Part shown: one piece after another, positions 61,108 to 64,000 of the stretch
Position numbering within the stretch: position 1 is the first letter of the stretch
Layout: every line of letters starts with the position of its first letter
The notes under the pieces: model-generated
What the model was told of the DNA's origin: nothing
Databases searched by the model: none
Seen by the model: only the letters and a program-made list of their open reading frames with translations
From: RGIG3013 sp045538935
GTDB lineage: Bacteria > Bacillota > Clostridia > Oscillospirales > Acutalibacteraceae
Length of the DNA: 64,000 nt
Assembly: GCA_045538935.1 (NCBI GenBank)
Contig: JAZQEI010000005.1
Coordinates: 47,740 to 111,739, forward strand
Direction of reading: 5' to 3'
Made by a program: the position numbers and the translations under genes

Positions 61108-61290
61108 TCATTTTTGCTTTTTATTTATATCTTCCGCAAGTCTTTGAGGATTTTTCAAGGATTTATCAAGACTATGTTGCAATATTTGCGGGTCTTTAAA
61201 TACAACGGGAGTATCTTTTGGAGTACTGTTAGTGGCTTTTTTACCATCTGCTACTGCCTTTAAAATATCTTTTTTCAAACTATCCGACAT
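61108..61290 (-). CDS. Small hydrophilic protein co-expressed with the membrane protein
   Basis: The 60-residue protein is lysine-rich (MSDSLKKDILKAVADGKKAT, then TPKDTPVVFKDPQILQHSL) and has no membrane segment. Its GGAGG ribosome-binding site lies inside the end of the upstream gene, and the genes overlap by 11 bases, so it is a real, coupled gene. No family is recognised. It could be an accessory or antitoxin-like partner, but nothing proves it. Confidence 0.65.
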   Translation of the reverse strand: MSDSLKKDILKAVADGKKATNSTPKDTPVVFKDPQILQHSLDKSLKNPQRLAEDINKKQK

Positions 61291-61864
61291 TTCCTACACC
61301 TCCTAACAATATAATTAGTGCAATTGTTGATAGACTTAATAAGAGAAATGAAATGATACTGTATTTTAAACCAATAGAAACTTTTTCTGCTTTTTGGGTA
61401 TTAATATCTGCGTTACTTGTTAAAATGCTATTATAGTGATCAACTAAACCTTTTTTAACATCATTTTCAGAAAGTTTTAACAGGGTTTCATCATTCAAGT
61501 TGCTAAACTCAACTCTACAATAAGGTTGTGTTTTATAAGCATTATATAAATTGATAAAAGCAACTAACATTAGAATTAATGATGTTATCATTATGCATAA
61601 AACTACAGTAACACAAGCCACCCCAACCTTTCCAAATTCTGAATATGCGGTTATCAGTTTTGAAAATGGAATTATTGGTATATAAAGAGTGAATATTGCA
61701 ATAATTACAGAAATAAAAGCATTTGCTTTGTTATCTAGTGTGTTTGAGCGCTCTCTTTCTTTAGCATATTCATCCATCGACACTTCCAACATTACACTTG
61801 CAGCTGGATAATTTAAATCGGTTTTAGTTTTTTCCTTAACCTTTGCTATGATTCTTCGTTTCAA
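61280..61864 (-). CDS. Three-helix membrane protein with DNKA motif
   Basis: The 194-residue protein has an amphipathic N-terminus, ERERSNTLDNKANAFISVII (DNKA at residues 44-47) leading into TM1 (about 48-67), TM2 (about 82-106) and a C-terminal TM3 (about 166-188). A soluble region lies between TM2 and TM3. An acidic-N-K-A block before the first helix is also seen in membrane effectors of nucleotide-signalling defence (PycTM-like), but the match is short. The start is taken as TTG at 61864, seven bases after GGAGG. A TTG five codons earlier lies in that site. Confidence 0.68.
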   Translation of the reverse strand: MKRRIIAKVKEKTKTDLNYPAASVMLEVSMDEYAKERERSNTLDNKANAFISVIIAIFTLYIPIIPFSKLITAYSEFGKVGVACVTVVLCIMITSLILMLVAFINLYNAYKTQPYCRVEFSNLNDETLLKLSENDVKKGLVDHYNSILTSNADINTQKAEKVSIGLKYSIISFLLLSLSTIALIILLGGVGNVG

Positions 61865-61921
61865 AATATTTTCCTCCAAAACAATGAAATGGCATAAATT
61901 AACCTATAACTAATTTATATT

Positions 61922-61950
61922 ATTATAGCGAACTACCGAAATAGTGTCAA
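61922..61950 (-). promoter_or_regulatory. Promoter of the membrane-protein unit
   Basis: On the minus strand, TTGACA (61945-61950), a 17-base spacer and TATAAT (61922-61927). Both hexamers are consensus. Confidence 0.88.
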
Positions 61951-61963
61951 GGTCATTAAAATG

Positions 61964-61985
61964 CGGCAGGGATTTCTCCCTGCCG
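61964..61985 (-). terminator. Terminator after the recombinase gene
   Basis: CGGCAGGGA, four bases and TCCCTGCCG form a perfect GC-rich hairpin, followed by CATTTTAAT on the minus strand, five bases past the stop. Confidence 0.82.
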
Positions 61986-61989
61986 TACT

Positions 61990-63699
61990 TTACGCCGTCT
62001 TTTTCTTTTTTGTAGGCTTTTCAGGTTCAATAAGATGCTTATTAAGTTCAATATACTCAACAACTTGCATATAAGCATCATAAAACTTGAATACTATCTC
62101 GATATCTCCGCCCTCGTGAACGAAAATCTCTTCTATAAGTTCGGTTACTATCGGTCTTGTTAAAGCCTCAATATTGCCGTACTTCTTAAAATGCGCTACA
62201 AAGTCGTTATCTTCGTTGATACCGTTTTTGAATTGCTCTGCCGATTTGGTAAGTCCGGCAATTTTTTCGTCAATAACTCTAAGCCTCTCATTAAGACGTT
62301 CCTTTAACATTTGATATTCATCCACTGTGATAACACCGCTTTTCCAGTCGGGATAAAGGTCAGTAAGCATCGTCACCAATTTTTCCCGTTCAGATACTTG
62401 CGTTTTTAGTGCCTTTTGAAGATGACTCGATTCACTTTTTCGTTTAGCATTATTATTAATCAGATCTAACATATCGCTCATCGTAACTGCAGTATTAATC
62501 ATATTTTGAATGGATAAAAAAACCGCCTCTTCTAACTTTTCAATACGTATGGTGTGGTTTGTGCAGGCTGATTTTTTCATCTTTCGTGCTGTAACACAAC
62601 GGTAATAATGATAAGTGGCATACGTGTGCTGATTGGTCTTTTTATTCATCACACGTTTACAATCTGCACACCGCACAATCCCCGAAAACAAATCAACGTT
62701 TTTCTTCTTCGGACTTTTTCGAATGTGCTTGTTAAACAGCGCTTGTGCATTGTCAAAGGTTTCATGGCTGATAATCGGCTCATGGGTCCCCTCAACAACA
62801 ATCCACTCATCCTTTGGGATCGCACGACATTGCTTAATCTTATAACTATAGGTAGTATTCTTGCCCTGCACCATATCGCCGACATACATTCGGTTTTGAA
62901 GTATTCGCCGTACAGAACTATCGGGCCATAGACCGTCATTGCTTCTGCCTGACGGATGTTTGTAGTTTAACCCCTTTTGCTTTTTATACATTGACGGATT
63001 TGGTATACCCATTTCGTTCAGGTCTTTTGTAATGCCAATGATACTCTCGCCCGCAATAAAGCGTTCAAAAATCATTCGCACTATCGGTGCTGTTTCCTCG
63101 TCAATAATAAGGTGGTGTTTATCATCCGGATCTTTTAGGTACCCGTAGGTTGGAAAAGAACCGATGAACTTGCCTTGCTGACGTCTTAAATTCAGTGTAC
63201 CTCGCACGTTAACAGACGTACTCGCCGCCTGAGATTCGTTTGTAACGTTTGTAATACTCAAAGTCAGCAAATTGCTAACCACATTGTTACCTGTGCTTAA
63301 ATTGTCGTAATTGTTGTTTATCGCTACAAACCTAACACGCTGACGAACGAAAATATTATCGAGATAATTTCCTATCTCAATATAGTTTCGTCCAAAACGC
63401 GAAAGATCCTTTACAACGATACAGTTAATTTTGCCGGAATAAACGTCCTCCATCATTCTGATAAAATCAGGACGGTCAAAATTTGTACCGCTGTAACCGT
63501 CATCAGACTAAATCTCGACGAGTTCCATATCAGCACAGCGTTTTAGATATTCTTTTAAAATTTCTCGTTGCGACGCAATCGAGTTACTCTCCGTCTCGGT
63601 TCCGTCATCACGGGAAAGACGTAGATAAAGAGCAGTCTTCCAAACCTTATTTGGTACGGAGGACTGCTCTAAAATTTCTGCATATTTAGAATTTGCCAT
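61990..63699 (-). pseudogene. Large serine recombinase gene with in-frame amber codon
   Basis: The frame from the ATG at 63699 (after GGAGG) reads MANSKYAEIL..., with the catalytic serine in ALYLRLSRDDG (about S29). It stops at a TAG (63508-63510, codon 64) between ELVEI and SDDGYSGTNFDRPDF. It then continues in the same frame through VVKDLSRFGRNYIEIG, the recombinase domain and the zinc ribbon CADCKRVMNKKT...YYRC. A C-terminal coiled coil and a lysine-rich tail end the chain. The full length would be 569 residues, typical of TndX/TnpX-type recombinases. The single stop makes it a probable pseudogene unless it is read through. Confidence 0.9.
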
Positions 63700-63728
63700 A
63701 AAGCTTTAGCCTCCATATTTTTTAATAT

Positions 63729-63774
63729 GAAGGTATGGCCGTTTTTCTACACAACCGTAGTATACCATACCTTC
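63729..63774. repeat. 10-base inverted repeat before the recombinase gene
   Basis: GAAGGTATGG (63729-63738) and CCATACCTTC (63765-63774) are perfect complements around 26 bases, 30 bases before the recombinase start. It may be an operator, a leader hairpin or part of a recombination site. There is no T-run after it. Confidence 0.6.
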
Positions 63775-63783
63775 GACTTTAAA

Positions 63784-64000
63784 TCAACCCAAATTAGTTT
63801 GGTAATTTGCACCATTTGAAATTACTGCTCCCAGAGCATCGGTAAAACTTCGGTCTCCACCGAAAGATAACTTCACTCTCATATCGCCGACTTTGAAAAG
63901 ATAAGGGTTCTTAATTTGCTCAAAATATTCATTCATCTTTTCGGGCACTGATTTACCCGAGTCTATCTTCACGTCACGCAAATCAACAAGGCTATCTTTA
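63784..64000 (-). CDS. Small element protein, DUF6870-like, N-terminus cut by window edge
   Basis: About 72 residues are visible, ending DRSFTDALGAVISNGANYQTNLG. The middle (KMNEYFEQIKNPYLFKVGDM) matches a pattern of small proteins found just upstream of serine recombinases in clostridial elements (recalled as DUF6870). The frame is open to the right edge, with no start yet. It supports the view that the recombinase belongs to an integrative element. The function is unknown. Confidence 0.55.
   Translation of the reverse strand, partial: KDSLVDLRDVKIDSGKSVPEKMNEYFEQIKNPYLFKVGDMRVKLSFGGDRSFTDALGAVISNGANYQTNLG

Larger units (their letters stand above)
60140..64000. mobile_element. Integrated element with serine recombinase (left end; right end beyond window)
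   Basis: The left end lies about where spoVAD breaks off (60140-60150). The segment holds a nucleotidyltransferase-fold gene, a convergent two-gene membrane unit, a large serine recombinase read toward the left end and a small DUF6870-like gene upstream of it. In Tn4451/Tn5397-type elements the recombinase also sits near an end. The exact boundary is an inference because the right junction is outside the window. Confidence 0.7.

Noticed and set aside
61990..63699. Reassigned amber codon rather than a mutation in the recombinase
   Set aside because: No other gene in the window has an in-frame TAG, so reassignment is unlikely. The possibility of suppression is kept only as a test in the findings.

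Overview
The window is from a low-GC Gram-positive anaerobe, most likely a gut member of the Clostridia (Oscillospiraceae/Ruminococcaceae-like). The evidence is the long single-chain PurL, the paired AICAR transformylase and PurO-like cyclohydrolase, PyrR attenuation, reverse rubrerythrin, Rex, a SpoVAD remnant and near-consensus sigma-A promoters with 17-base spacers. The left end cuts fhs and the right end cuts a small gene of a mobile element.

Positions 1-14156 hold a purine operon on the minus strand: purE-purC-purF-like-purM-purN-purO-like-purH(formyltransferase only)-purD-purL-glyA-fhs. It starts from a consensus promoter and passes through a ZTP (pfl) riboswitch fused to an intrinsic terminator. 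GlyA and Fhs supply the folate one-carbon units that PurN and the formyltransferase use. Positions 14174-24362 hold a second minus-strand operon, pyrC-carB-pyrK-pyrD-pyrF-pyrE-pyrB-guaB. It is led by a consensus promoter and a PyrR attenuator, and the IMP dehydrogenase gene guaB rides at its end. No carA is present in the window.

Positions 24.4-40.1 kb are mixed. They hold a CotH-type secreted protein, an MBL hydrolase, a rubrerythrin/PerR/Rex redox cluster with a duplicated rubrerythrin 3' end flanking a small insert, a DUF421/DUF4363 pair, an OPT transporter with a PqqD-like partner, an SGNH hydrolase and nagA with a ROK-like kinase. They end with a small accessory patch (GIY-YIG protein, DUF2971-like protein, array of short hairpins) beside five tRNA genes (Val, Asp, Phe, Gly, Cys).

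Positions 40.6-52.2 kb are conserved housekeeping on the minus strand: rnjA-gdpP-rplI-dnaB-tilS-hpt-ftsH, then yerC, a methyltransferase and hslO. Positions 52.2-59.7 kb hold a PASTA/leucine-rich-repeat lipoprotein, pyrophosphatase, cysteine synthase, a cell-surface glycan module (two LicD proteins and a divergent flippase) and mgtE.

From about 60.14 kb to the right edge lies a mobile element that cuts off the sporulation gene spoVAD. Its large serine recombinase has a single in-frame amber codon. Between the recombinase and the spoVAD junction lies cargo: a nucleotidyltransferase-fold protein and a convergent two-gene unit with a three-helix membrane protein. This cargo is the best candidate for an uncharacterised system. 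A skin-like (sporulation-excised) arrangement in spoVAD is possible but cannot be decided from this window.
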